Below are positions 1 through 9,938 of a stretch of DNA of 64,000 nucleotides, in pieces. Position 1 is the first letter of the stretch; each line of letters starts with the position of its first letter. Position numbers and translations under genes: made by a program. This stretch comes from Symbiotaphrina buchneri (taxonomy: Eukaryota > Ascomycota > Symbiotaphrinales > Symbiotaphrinaceae), in assembly GCA_001599915.1 (NCBI GenBank), contig BCIG01000030.1:124001-188000 (forward strand), read 5' to 3'. A model generated the notes under the pieces. That model made no database searches, was not told the origin of the DNA, and saw only the letters and a list, made by a program, of their open reading frames with translations.

Positions 1-838
1 TTGTCGAGCTTGTATGGTCCTTTGCGGGGTTGTTGATTGTCTTCCGTAGAGTAGTCGAGGAAGGTTCGCTTTTGAGGCTCGACAGGCGTCTCAATCTCGA
101 CAGTCATTTGAGTCTCCTCGGATCCCGCCGAGGCCTCGATATTGCCCGATAGTGGCATCAGTAGTTGGTATGTAAATCCAGTTGCAGGGTCGGTCCAGTG
201 AGGTTCAGCGTCATCTGCAGGTTCTTGCCAATCGAATTCATAACACTTGCCCTTCTTGTAATACTGCCGAGGACGCTCACTCCCATCCACATCAAGGTAT
301 CCCTCCATGTAATTCCATACATCCATGACTTGGAATTGTCTTGGCCTTTAACACTCCAAAGAGGAAGATGAAGTTCCACTCGAGTACCAGAACGTGCGAG
401 CAACACGGAATTCACGTTCTTGTTCCAGGATGCTTTTCAGGGCTTCCTGTTCGTTTTCTCGTCCGGGAACTCCGCAAAGTAGAAGACTTGGCCTTGTTTT
501 CCTGTGTAGGGCGTGCATATACCCCCTTTTGGGCAATACGTCTCGACAAAAGGCCATGTTCATCTCTCATGAACGATGTCAATCCCATGACCGAAGTCTT
601 ATCTCCGACCGCGACAAGGTCTAGGATGATGATATTTCTCTCCGAACCCTGGAATGAGTCCACAGTCGCAATTGACAAGTCGCCGATGGCGTCGTCATCC
701 TTTTGCGCCGCGTTCGCTCTTGACCGAGTCTCACGACCGAAACCGCTACCACTCTGGCCACGCCGACCGCCGGTACGACGGCCCGGGTTACTCCTACCAC
801 CAAAGGTGGAGTTGGACGAGTATGACCGGTAGTCATAA
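1..838 (-). pseudogene. Upf1-like SF1 helicase remnant, cut by the window edge
   Basis: Minus-strand protein-like sequence runs off the left end of the window. About 736-838 encode an Arg/Gly/Ser-rich stretch. About 600-700 encode VDSFQGSERNIIILDLV, which matches motif V of Upf1/SMUBP2-type SF1 helicases, followed by SFMRDE. The motif VI-like string MNMAFCRD (family form NVAFSRAR) lies near 545-563 in a different frame. Further downstream, 1-330 read as a continuous acidic, Trp/Tyr-rich segment (YLDVDGSERPRQYYKKGK and onward) in yet another frame. In-frame stops separate these pieces and I found no credible introns that join them, so I read it as a decayed gene. The upstream helicase motifs (Walker A, DEAA) are not in the window, so this is a C-terminal piece at most. 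A badly split functional gene that continues to the left is the main alternative. Confidence 0.55.
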
Positions 839-839
839 T

Positions 840-1737
840 TAAAAAGGTTTAAGACAGGTACACTTGTCCCCGTCTTGGAAAAAAGTGTAAAGAGGGGTCC
901 ACTTGTCCCCTCTTGATCGCCTCTTAAACAGAGTCACCCTACAACCCTCAAAGGCCAGGAAATAAAAGAAGAAGAAGAGCACCCGAAGGGGCGCGCTGGC
1001 TGCTCCAAGAGCAGGAAAAGACACTACGACATGTTGAGACTTTTCTAGGCCAGGATATGAACGAGGGTTTCCACCATCGTTATTAGCCGGACTTGGGAAA
1101 TCCCCTTGTCCTGCCTCCGGCAACCCCCCCCCAGCCATCTCCTCGTCCTCGTCCGTCTTTTGCCGCGCCCGCTTTTCTGGAGATTCTTCAGAGGGAACAT
1201 GTTCCCTCTGGCTCCCCTTCTTTGGGGTCCTCAGCTTGGGGACGGACCCTGGTTCTTCAGAAAAAAGGAGGTTCTCGCCAGTTGTCAGACGAGTACGGAT
1301 GAAGAGAAAAGAGATCAAGAAGAGACCGAGTGGAAGGAACTTGGTGACCTTCGATATATGTGTAGGGTGTGCTAGCCAGGTCTTATATATATATAAATGC
1401 AATGATATCAAGCAGAAATAGACTCGCGATATTTCAAGAAATTTCTCTGATTTCAAGGAGGAGAGGCGCTGTTTATATAGACCAACTGTGGGCGGGGTTG
1501 CTCACCAGGGCTCTGTTTGCCTGCCATGAAACAAACTGATGATGAGTCATTAAAGCGTGAATCCGCCGTGGGGTAAAGGCATGCAGATGCGTGTTTGACA
1601 AACAAGGTCACTGTCACTGTCCATGTTGATTGATAACATGACTGCAGATCCCAGTTGTACTTGCTCATATCATATTTGTAATCGAAGCTGGAACACGGCC
1701 GGTTTTATGAGAATCAGCAGTTTCGACCATCACTAGC
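840..1737. other. Region without a recognisable gene
   Basis: A 205-codon minus-strand ORF fills 839-1456, but it resembles nothing I know and its composition is uneven. I do not call it. The stretch holds a 22-bp perfect palindrome (1189-1210). Around 850-925 it has two near-copies of GGGGACAAGTG, about 39 bp apart on the minus strand. Its right part (from about 1532) is the 3' flank of the Zn2Cys6 gene and is repeated inverted near 9.4 kb. Confidence 0.5.
1189..1210. repeat. 22-bp perfect palindrome
   Basis: The core AGAGGGAACATGTTCCCTCT (1190-1209) is its own reverse complement, and one more base pair extends it on each side. It could be a dimeric protein binding site or could extrude a small hairpin. 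No gene start is close by. Confidence 0.8.
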
Positions 1738-1821
1738 CTACAACTGTGCAGGGTCCACCGTGGCCATGGCGTGGCCTCCACCAAAGACATCCGGCGGCAT
1801 GCTCATGCCTCCAAACTCCGG
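1532..1821 (-). repeat. Inverted repeat arm A (tail and 3' flank of the Zn2Cys6 gene)
   Basis: This arm covers the last 28 or so codons and about 200 bp of 3' flank of the minus-strand regulator gene. It reappears in opposite orientation at 9230-9524 with roughly 85-90 percent identity by eye, small indels included. Similarity continues past the stop codon into the 3' flank. Confidence 0.9.
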
Positions 1822-4291
1822 GTCCGCACCGCCCATGAACCCCGCAAATGCCTGAGGGAACGGCTGCTGCAATGGGCCATTGTATGTGCCTATGTTGCTA
1901 TTACCCATGTATGCAGAGGACGCCGAGCTCCATGATGACGCAGCGGAAGCGTTGGTTTGCGCAGCGAGCGGGCCGTGGAACAGGTGGTCCGGTGGGGTGG
2001 TCAATGTATACGGCCATGTAGCTTGCATCATGCTTGCCTGCTCGTTGGCATCGAGCAAGGAAGGCTTCGCATCAAAGGTCTGATTCAGGCTGGGATTCAG
2101 AGAGCCAGGGTCAAAGGGAGGTGTGGGATAGCTGTTTCTTATCTGGCGAAGGGTATGACGGTGCAGACTGCGGCCGACCTTGAGATACAAAGATCCCGAG
2201 CCGCTTGCGGCGAAGGCATGATGTTCTAGTATCGACAGGGCGGCCGTGATTGCGTAGTCGATGTGTTTCTCGGACTGACCCTTGTTGGACAGGTGGACAG
2301 TGTCAAGCAGGAGGATAAGGAGGGAGACGAAGGTCGCGTGCCTGTGGACTTGGTTGGTCCAGATCAATCAAGGGCGTAAGCAGCAAATCATACATGGAAA
2401 AAGTATGGTAGTTTGGCAGTTCGCCTTCTGCAAGAAGCTTCATAAGAATGGTCACGATCTCCGTTGCCGAGCGGGCACTACCAATTGTTAGACAGTGTAT
2501 CTTGAGGTATGCAAATGCCACTCACCAGAGGCCAGCATATTTCTCCATTTGAGCAACGGTGTGGATATTCTCGTCCATGGCCATCGCCTTTGAACCCTCG
2601 AGGAGTCGAAAGAAGAGCGGTCGCCCTAGCAGGATGCAGTTGTAGAGGTACATAATCTCCAGAAATGCCTGAACGGGTCAACATGATGTACGTTTGTTCA
2701 AAGGGCGATATTACCTTTGGTAATTTGTTGGCGTCTACCCCCTGTCCCCTGCCCATGTTTGCATCGATGACAAATTGTAAGTTCCTCGGAAGCGATGACT
2801 TGTAGGTTTTCAGTTGTTCTAGACATCCTTCATAGACGTTGTAAGACGCCTCCCGGGTGTATACTTCCTGGACGATCTTGCTAGACAGGAGGCTGAGCGA
2901 GGTCACGCTTTCCGCAAACCTTTGCTCTCGCGTAACTGGGCCGACAGATTGCGGAGATACAGGAGTTGACGGCCGAGTATGGTTTGCGATTTCTAAAAGA
3001 CATTCTGGGACTGTGGGCAGAGTACCATCTAGAACAGATGCGATCCTACACAGTGTCAACAAATGCGGTCGTGCATAAGCGTCGGGATCTTATACCTGTC
3101 GAGGGTCACAAGGCTTCTGAGCAAAGCTCTAGCTTTGAGACCCAGTGTTTCGGAAGGCACGCTGGTCAGAACTTTGTAGCCAAATTCTGAACAAAGTTAG
3201 CCCTATCCAATCCATAGACGGCTATCACTGACCGATGTAAAAGGAAGGACCGCGCAGATTCTCATCGAAGAGATACAATGCCATCAGGACACAAGTCCTT
3301 GATATGGATAGACAGTCCTCATCGGATTCACTCCAAGACTCGTCAAAATTATGTCGAGCGTGTCCATACCAATAGCTTGCTGACTGCATATTCCGGTCAC
3401 TGGAGGCTCGAGCTCCCAGGGCGAATATCATGAACAACTCGCACATCAAAATGTTTGAGGCGGGCCCCGTACTAGGGTACGCCTGCTGGAATAACCAATC
3501 GATATCCCCTTCATCATATGGTCCCCAACAGCTATTGTATGCTTCGAGGAACGAATTCTGCAGCCTCCGGGCTACGTCAAGTGGTGGGAGCACCGATGGC
3601 CCAAGAGCTGACGTAGCAATCCTAGAACTGCCGCGCCATGGTTCACCTCCTTCCCACTTGTCGATATATTGTGAAATGCCTCGTCGTTGTGGGCTATAGT
3701 CATCTCCGGAGATTGCTTCATATACACGGTGGACGAATTCCTCCTGGGACGCACCGAACGGTTCTTGCCGGGTATTGGCAAGGTCGAAGAGAACTTGATC
3801 ATCATCGGCAAGCTTCTTGAGGAGGGTGGTTCGAAGTCGATTTGATTGTTGATCAGACAATGGAATACTCTTCAACTACTATCGTCAGCATTGTTGATTT
3901 AACGAAGCAGCGTGAGATGGTGCGCTGCCAGGGACGGCTACTTACAATAACATCGACAAGTCCTTCACGAAGTCTATTGCATCAGGGTCAACCATAGCAA
4001 CACAGAGGTATCAATTGAGGCGACCTACATTTCTTTTCGTGTCTTTGATGAAGACGTACCAGCTCTCTTCCTCCTCGGCGGCGACGACTTTCTCAACATC
4101 TGCGACCTCACCAGTCGCGCCGGGGTGTTGCTGTAGACGCATTGGAAGCCAGCAAACTCGCAGTGATGACATCTAGGCTGGGTGCCAGAGCAACGCTGAT
4201 GCCGGTATTTGCAGACGTCGCATATCTTCCCTTTGGGTTTGGACGCCTTGGACAGGGCAGTAGCTGCAGAAGAGGACGATGACGAAGCCAT
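1738..4291 (-). CDS. Zn2Cys6 fungal transcription factor
   Basis: Eight exons fit: complement(1738..2341, 2394..2477, 2526..2668, 2715..3045, 3096..3186, 3233..3875, 3946..3973, 4029..4291), giving 728 residues in frame. A Ser-rich start is followed by a textbook binuclear zinc cluster, C-X2-C-X6-C-X6-C-X2-C-X6-C, at Cys24, 27, 34, 41, 44 and 51. The usual basic stretch after Cys27 reads KYRHQR. A basic linker follows. The central part (about residues 150-480) looks like the fungal transcription-factor middle homology region, with LMALYLFDENLRGPSFYIG. The tail is Gly/Pro/Ser-rich and ends VFGGGHAMATVDPAQL, a likely activation region. It is presumably a nuclear DNA-binding regulator, but the target pathway cannot be told and no biosynthetic or catabolic cluster is adjacent. 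The 28-nt third-from-last genomic exon (3946..3973) is easily missed. The gene's 3' end is duplicated inverted at 9230-9524. Confidence 0.93.
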
Positions 4292-6949
4292 GGGTTGTTG
4301 ATAACCGAACTAATGTCCGGAGGTGGATGCGGTTCCGACGAGGCAGAGTATTTATGGATGGAAGAAAGTCCCGGGGCGAACTGGGGTCGGCGCGGACGAG
4401 CGTGGCCTGGCCAGAACAAAAGCGAGTGGGAGAAAGTTGGACGGGTGGTAGGCTATGCAGTATCTCTGCCGCTGATTCCACAACGATGCCAATGGTGAAG
4501 CTGGATAGGCATGCAAAGTACACAGTCGGTAAGATAGGTAGATGGATACCGTAGGTAGACAAATGGTAAGTACTAGTGGCCAAAATCAACCAACATTGAC
4601 AGCAGCCTTGATGCTTTTGACGGTGGAGAGGCGAGTCTCGAGTGTTGGTCCTCTTTCGAAGCTACCTACGCCTGCAGTAGAGGTGTACGCCGTGTGGGTA
4701 CCGCACATACATGCATTTCATCCACCTTCTCCGCCTCCAGGAACTTGATTCCGTGCACAAGGACGCAACGGACTCGTACCAAGAGAGTACTCGTACTCTG
4801 CTTGGTACTTCCAAGGTACCCATGATGCCATTATGCACAGTACTGTACCATCAAAGGCCAAGCTTTTGATCACCAGGCCCGGCATGCTAACGGCAACGCG
4901 CATCCGGCCATGGCAGCTCGATAAGAATTTGTCCAATCAAATCGCGCGTCTTCAAGGATCTCAGTCTGAGCTCACTAGGAAAACCTTCGTTGAGCTGGCT
5001 GCATCGCTAGCAGCGAGTAAGAGTGGGAGATGACACCGTAATCCAGAATCTGTGATGTATGTTGTCCCACATCTGGTCCCCGCTCTTCATGGTCTAACCG
5101 AGCAGTAGTAGGAACCTTTGGAGCTACAGATAGGCTACTGACTTCCGTCCATTTCCTGACACTGCTGATTGGCTAATTGAGAGACAGACGGAGCCCCCTC
5201 CGGCCAATCAACATCACTTCCATCAGCCGGAGCCAGCCACTAGGAAGGAGCAGGAAGGAGCATGTTTGAGATGGGTAAGGTACGAAGCCCTCACACGCGG
5301 GGTTTCGAAGTTGCCCATGGCTGTCCCCCAGGATAGCGACTGAGACTCTGTGGGCTCAATTTAATCCAATCAAGGCTCGAAGGTGTGGCACGCGATGGCG
5401 ATGCACCATGTTTCCTCCCGCTTTCAGGGTTCAAATCGATCGAACCCGCTCAGACGGGCGACAAAGGCTGGAACTCCAGCAACGCGCGTCGCAGGCCTGT
5501 TCTTTATGTGGGCGCGTCTGAACAACATCTGGTTATGATCACTGGGGCTTCAAGCAAGTCACCAGCCTTGCCAACGGAGTCTGAGACCGACTCCGAGCCC
5601 GCACCAAAAAGCGACCGAGTTCGCCTAGGTTTAGGCTCGAGCGGCACGTTGCAGCTAGCTTGGGTGCTGCAACCGAACCCGTCATTGGAAGCAAATGAGG
5701 GTCAATGCGATCAATCATCATGCGGCCAGGGGAGAATACAAGCCCAGTACTGCAGAGTACGAGCAACGAAGATGAGGACACGTACCGATTGTTCCTGCTA
5801 AGGGGTCTCTCGTCCCGTGTATGGTAGGAAGCATCTCCTGCCCTCCTCTCACCCGACTGCCCGTCACGAGAGGATGCGCCGAACGACCAAACACCTGTGC
5901 AATTGAGACCTGCTCCGAGGTTCGGGACACCGGCAGCAAGGAACAAGGGCCCTTTCGGACTCTATGCAGGGTCTAAGCTAAGCTTCGGAACCCCTCCTTC
6001 CCGAAATGATGTGCGTTCCGTGCATGGTATGCAAGGGTTTCGCCAACCTACGAAACCCACGATGGATTCCCTGCCATATGTAGCGTATATGCCGGATCAT
6101 GCCCTGGTACTCACCAAATACATGGATATGGACAGAGAAATCAATAGAGGAAAGAGATCATGCCCTGTACTTATCGAATACGTACATATAGAGAAATCAG
6201 TAGGGTTCAATCTAGGAAAGAGAAGGAGATCGATCGAGATGCCAGACCACCCCCAGATAGACGGAAGACCCTGTGAGGCCGTGAGGTCCGACTCCCCGCC
6301 CCGCCTTTTGTGGCCATATGCGGAGGTACTAGGATAAGGAGAAACAATGTCGTTTGATCGTTGGCCTCCCTTTGACGGGGATTCGTGAGGGAAGAGGTAC
6401 GAAGGGTAGTAATTGTAAGGTAGGAGGCTCTGGGTTGACTTCTTCCCCCCGAATGATAAGAGTGACAATTAGATGGTGGTGCAATATTCCAGGGCTCAGG
6501 GACTTGCTGTTGCCCTGTCTACCAAGGTACGCTTCTTTCACACGTAAGACTACCGTAGCTGCAAAACACCGTAGCAACAACTACATACAGAGCCAGCCAC
6601 CCAGCTTCGATTGATACAATTCATCCAATTCATTTCGTTTCAAGTCAGACTAGATGTTGTAGATCTGAATGACATAGCTCAAGGTCAGGAAGGAGGGAAC
6701 AAAGTTCCTTTTCCCCAGACACCGCTACGCCCGTATCCATCGCCGTCGACATGATGATACGAGCCTGGACAATCCAACGCCATTCCATACCCCAGATTCC
6801 TGATATCATCTAGCACCCGCGTGTCATGCTATTCGTCCTTTGCAATTCCGTAAAACGCGACGCCGTGGCCCATGCAATTTTCTGACCGTGAACGCCCAGC
6901 CAGAAACGACAGCAACTCAATGAGGAGTGGATATTGCTTGATGCACACT
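4292..6949. other. 2.66-kb gene-free interval
   Basis: It lies between the start of the regulator gene and the 3' end of the EAF gene. Its ORFs look like chance ones. It contains an imperfect direct repeat of about 61 bp (first copy from 6095, second from 6156, both beginning GATCATGCCCTG). It also has an 8-bp stem at 6035-6058 (GGGTTTCG ... CGAAACCC) and many GTACC/GGTAC words around 4780-4860. The 4292-5100 part is the likely promoter of the regulator. I see no tRNA or other RNA gene. Confidence 0.6.
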
Positions 6950-8456
6950 CTACTCCTCCTCACTGACATCCTCCTCTTCCTCTACCACCTTCGGAGCCAC
7001 AACCGCCGCCGCCGCCGCAACCATCCCCTCGTCCTCCTGACTTTCCAGTGCCTGCTCTAGTTCCGCCTCAAGATCAAAATCACCATCGTCGGCATCCGCG
7101 TCAGGGGCTGTTTCTGGTGCTGGAACCGCCGCAGGAGCAGACGTGCCCATTTCGATATCTCCGTCCGCATCTTCGTTCGCCGAATCGTCATGCTGGACAG
7201 CCGGACTGCCGAGCTCAAGAACATCCACGTCTCCATCTGCATCCCGGCGTCTGCCACGCGGTGGCTCGTCTTCGTCCTCGTCGCTGCTGCTGCTGCCTCC
7301 ATCGACCCATCTGCTTCGGCCGCCCAAGCTCTTCGGCACCGGTTGGCTTGATGCCTGGATCGAAGCCGGGCTGACTGAGCTAGCGGCGCTACGCAGACTG
7401 ATGGGCGCTCCTTTCTTGTCAGTGAGAGCGGACAGAGCACCACGCTTCTTCGGTTGAGGATCCATTTCGATCAATAGATCATCATCAGCGTCCGAATCGT
7501 TGTTGTCGTCGGGAAAAACGATCTCTTGGAGAGTATTTGATGCGGGAACAGATTTCTGAGATTGTGATTTGGCCTCGTCTACGGCCTCGTCCACTCCATC
7601 ATAGCTTCGAGCCATCATAGTCGACCTTGGCCGCTGCTTGACCTGCTGCTTCGCCTGCAATTTCCGTGGCTGTGAGGTCATCGTCTGTTTCGGCGCAGGC
7701 CTCGGTTTGGCCTTCATGGGTTGTCTCAAAGGATTGACCGCAGCTTTGGGTTTGCTGACCGCGCCCAATCGAGGAGAAGACGTGGTTGGCAAAGGTGTCC
7801 TTGCAGGAGTTCTTTCCGGTGACGACGCTTGGCTGCCCTTGCTATCTTTCTTGAAGTGTCTCCAATCAAATGGGTTATCTGGATCAGGCTCGTCGTCATC
7901 CGCAGCGCTTGAAAAAGTATCTTCATCAGAAGAGCCCACTGCTGTGACATTGGCGTCCTGCCCAAGCTGTTTGTACTGTTTCGCCAAAGCCTCTGAACTG
8001 GACTCCCAAGGCGCTGAGCTAAGGTTGAAGTTGAAATCTGAGTCGAGACTTTCCAGGGTGAATTGCCCTTTATCCGGATTCCAGAAGAGGGCAAAGGAAT
8101 CCGTCTTTGGCGTCTGGATCCCATTGTAGGTGTATGAAGCTTCTGTTTGTTCGGATTCGTCTTTGTCGATGATGTTACACTCAAAGGCATTCGGTGAATC
8201 CTCTTTGGGGACGATGGTGGAGATACGAGTTTTCGAAGTTTGACTTGGCTTGTGATTGTCTGAAGACCCATATTAGCAAGCTGATGACGGATATTGCACC
8301 AGCGGTTGGAGAATGGCTGGAGAGGGGATTGGCCTTACATCGTACTGAGGTATAGATAGGCTTTGCAGTATTATTCCTTCCAGAAACCGAATCTCCAATC
8401 ACGACTGGATATTTTCCCGACTTGGAGGGATCAAGGACCCTTGGAGCTGCTGCCAT
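6950..8456 (-). CDS. EAF-family RNA polymerase II elongation factor subunit
   Basis: Two exons, complement(6950..8259, 8339..8456), give 475 residues. The N-terminal 120 residues match the EAF (ELL-associated factor) family: SGKYPVVIGDS, then YTSVRYNHKPSQTSKTRIS reached across the splice, then SYTYNG and FALFWNPDKGQFTLESLDS, which resembles the EAF pattern of a DNA/RNA-like strand followed by F-L-E-L. The remaining 350 residues are low-complexity: Ser/Pro/Lys-rich, then very acidic, ending DVSEEE. EAF proteins partner ELL in stimulating RNA polymerase II elongation in the nucleus. The family call rests on the N-terminal domain only, and the long disordered acidic tail is common in fungal members. 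It sits between the two arms of the inverted repeat. Confidence 0.82.
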
Positions 8457-9938
8457 GATTGGATGTTCTTATCGGACCCGCCGATAGGAGCTCTCTGAGG
8501 ACGTTGAAGTTCAAGAAATGGAGAAAGAGCTAATTCAAAGCCACGACACTGCTGTTCGAAGAATTCGAGCCAGCGAAGCAGCAATGATGCAGCAATGCCA
8601 GCGGACGGTCTGAGACAAAGAGCAAAGGTCACACAGCTGAATAGAAGTGTGGAGGTTGGTTGGCGGGATCGGGCTCGGAACCTGCCGAGACCTCCGCAGA
8701 AATGGAGGGAAACGGCTATTGGTAATCGATACAATTAGCCAGGTAATTCTCTTGACTGACTTTGAGAGGTGGAGTTGACTGAGAGCTATAATCTATTGTT
8801 AATAGCAATTGAAGGGCAGCAGACTATTGATCAAAAAACACAATCAATCATTGTGGGCGGTGGTGAATGAGACGCCCTGCCGCCCTCAGGTCCCCAGCCG
8901 TGCCACCCAATTCGTCGCTCGCTTCACTCGGTGCCTGTGGCCTCGGCCCTGTCTCGATCCCTTAGCGCTCCCGTGCGCCTAACAGGAGCTAAGTCAAACA
9001 TCGGCAAACATCGTCACAACGGTCCGTACGGAGATACTCCGTGCTATATCGGAACTCCACTCTTCGGAATCAGAAGATTTCTCCTTTCCGCTTGATACCG
9101 TTTATCGTTGCATATATATTGGTTGCTCCATACTACAACACAACATTATACCGTTCGGTTAAAAGTCAACGTAGTGTATGCCTTCTTAGAGGTTCTCCGA
9201 GATGCAGATCTGTCGTAACCGCACCAATTCCGGAGTTTGGAAGCATGAGCATGCCGCCGGATGTCTTTGGTGGAGGCAACGTCATGGCCACGGTGGACCC
9301 GGCTCGATTGTAGGCTGGTGATGGTTTAAAAGGCTGCTGAGTCTCATAAAATCGGCCGTGTTCCAGCTTTTATAACAAGCCTGATATGAGCAAGTACGAT
9401 TGGGATCTGCAGTCATGTTATCAATCAACCTTGGGACAGTGACAGTGACCTTGTTTGTCAAACACGCATCTGCATGTCTTTACCCCACCGCGGATTCACG
9501 CTTTTATGACTCACTTTCAGTTTGCTCAACTGTAATCTTGTTGCTGTCTGCAGTAACCTTTATACCATGTATCAGCTGCTATGACTGGAGCGGTCGTAAG
9601 GCTGAGGAAGAATATAAGGTAAAATCCAGGCTTGCATTCCCTGCATGACAGTGTCAAGGTGCGGCAGCTTGGAATAGCGTTAGCGAGGTACCTCTTTCAT
9701 TATTCCGTACACTTCAGACACAATTCCCACCACCGACATCGTCGTCAGTATCCAGATTTCCTGACATCATTTACGATGATATCCCGATTGCTCTGAGACG
9801 CCCAGCTTCTTCTTCCTCTATTTTCCAAGTCGTCACTGACGGCTTCTTTGTGGCTTCGGTCACTAGCGGAGGTATAGAAATATACCATCTGCAACGGAGG
9901 AGCACTGCTCATCTGTTAGACTCTCTTTTTCTCCTACA
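8457..9938. other. Intergenic region with a relic
   Basis: The left part (8457-9000) is the likely EAF promoter. TACGGAG/CTCCGT words occur near 9028-9045. The only recognisable content is the degraded copy of the Zn2Cys6 gene tail at 9230-9524. I see no intact gene. Confidence 0.6.
9230..9524 (+). pseudogene. Inverted partial copy of the Zn2Cys6 gene 3' end (arm B)
   Basis: On the plus strand this encodes FGSMSMPPDVFGGGNVMATV-DPARL followed by TAG, against FGGMSMPPDVFGGGHAMATV-DPAQL at the end of the intact regulator. It then continues for about 200 bp along the same 3' flank (both contain ATGAGCAAGTAC and TGTTATCAATCAAC). No upstream exons of the regulator are present, so this is a gene fragment. 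Because the copied part has no intron, sequence alone does not say whether it arose by DNA duplication or through RNA. The moderate divergence in both coding and flanking parts suggests it is not very recent. Confidence 0.85.

Noticed and set aside
839-1456. 205-codon minus-strand ORF
   Set aside because: No recognisable domain, composition changes abruptly along its length, it is partly covered by palindromic and repeat sequence, and no start context or neighbour supports it.
5425-5447. tRNA-like GGTTCAAAT...GAACCC arm
   Set aside because: It resembles a T-arm but there is no matching acceptor, D-arm or anticodon arm around it.
5385-6337. Plus-strand ORFs of 138 and 146 codons in the 4.3-6.9 kb interval
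   Set aside because: No motif, no credible splice partners, and both strands are equally open there, as expected of GC-rich non-coding DNA.
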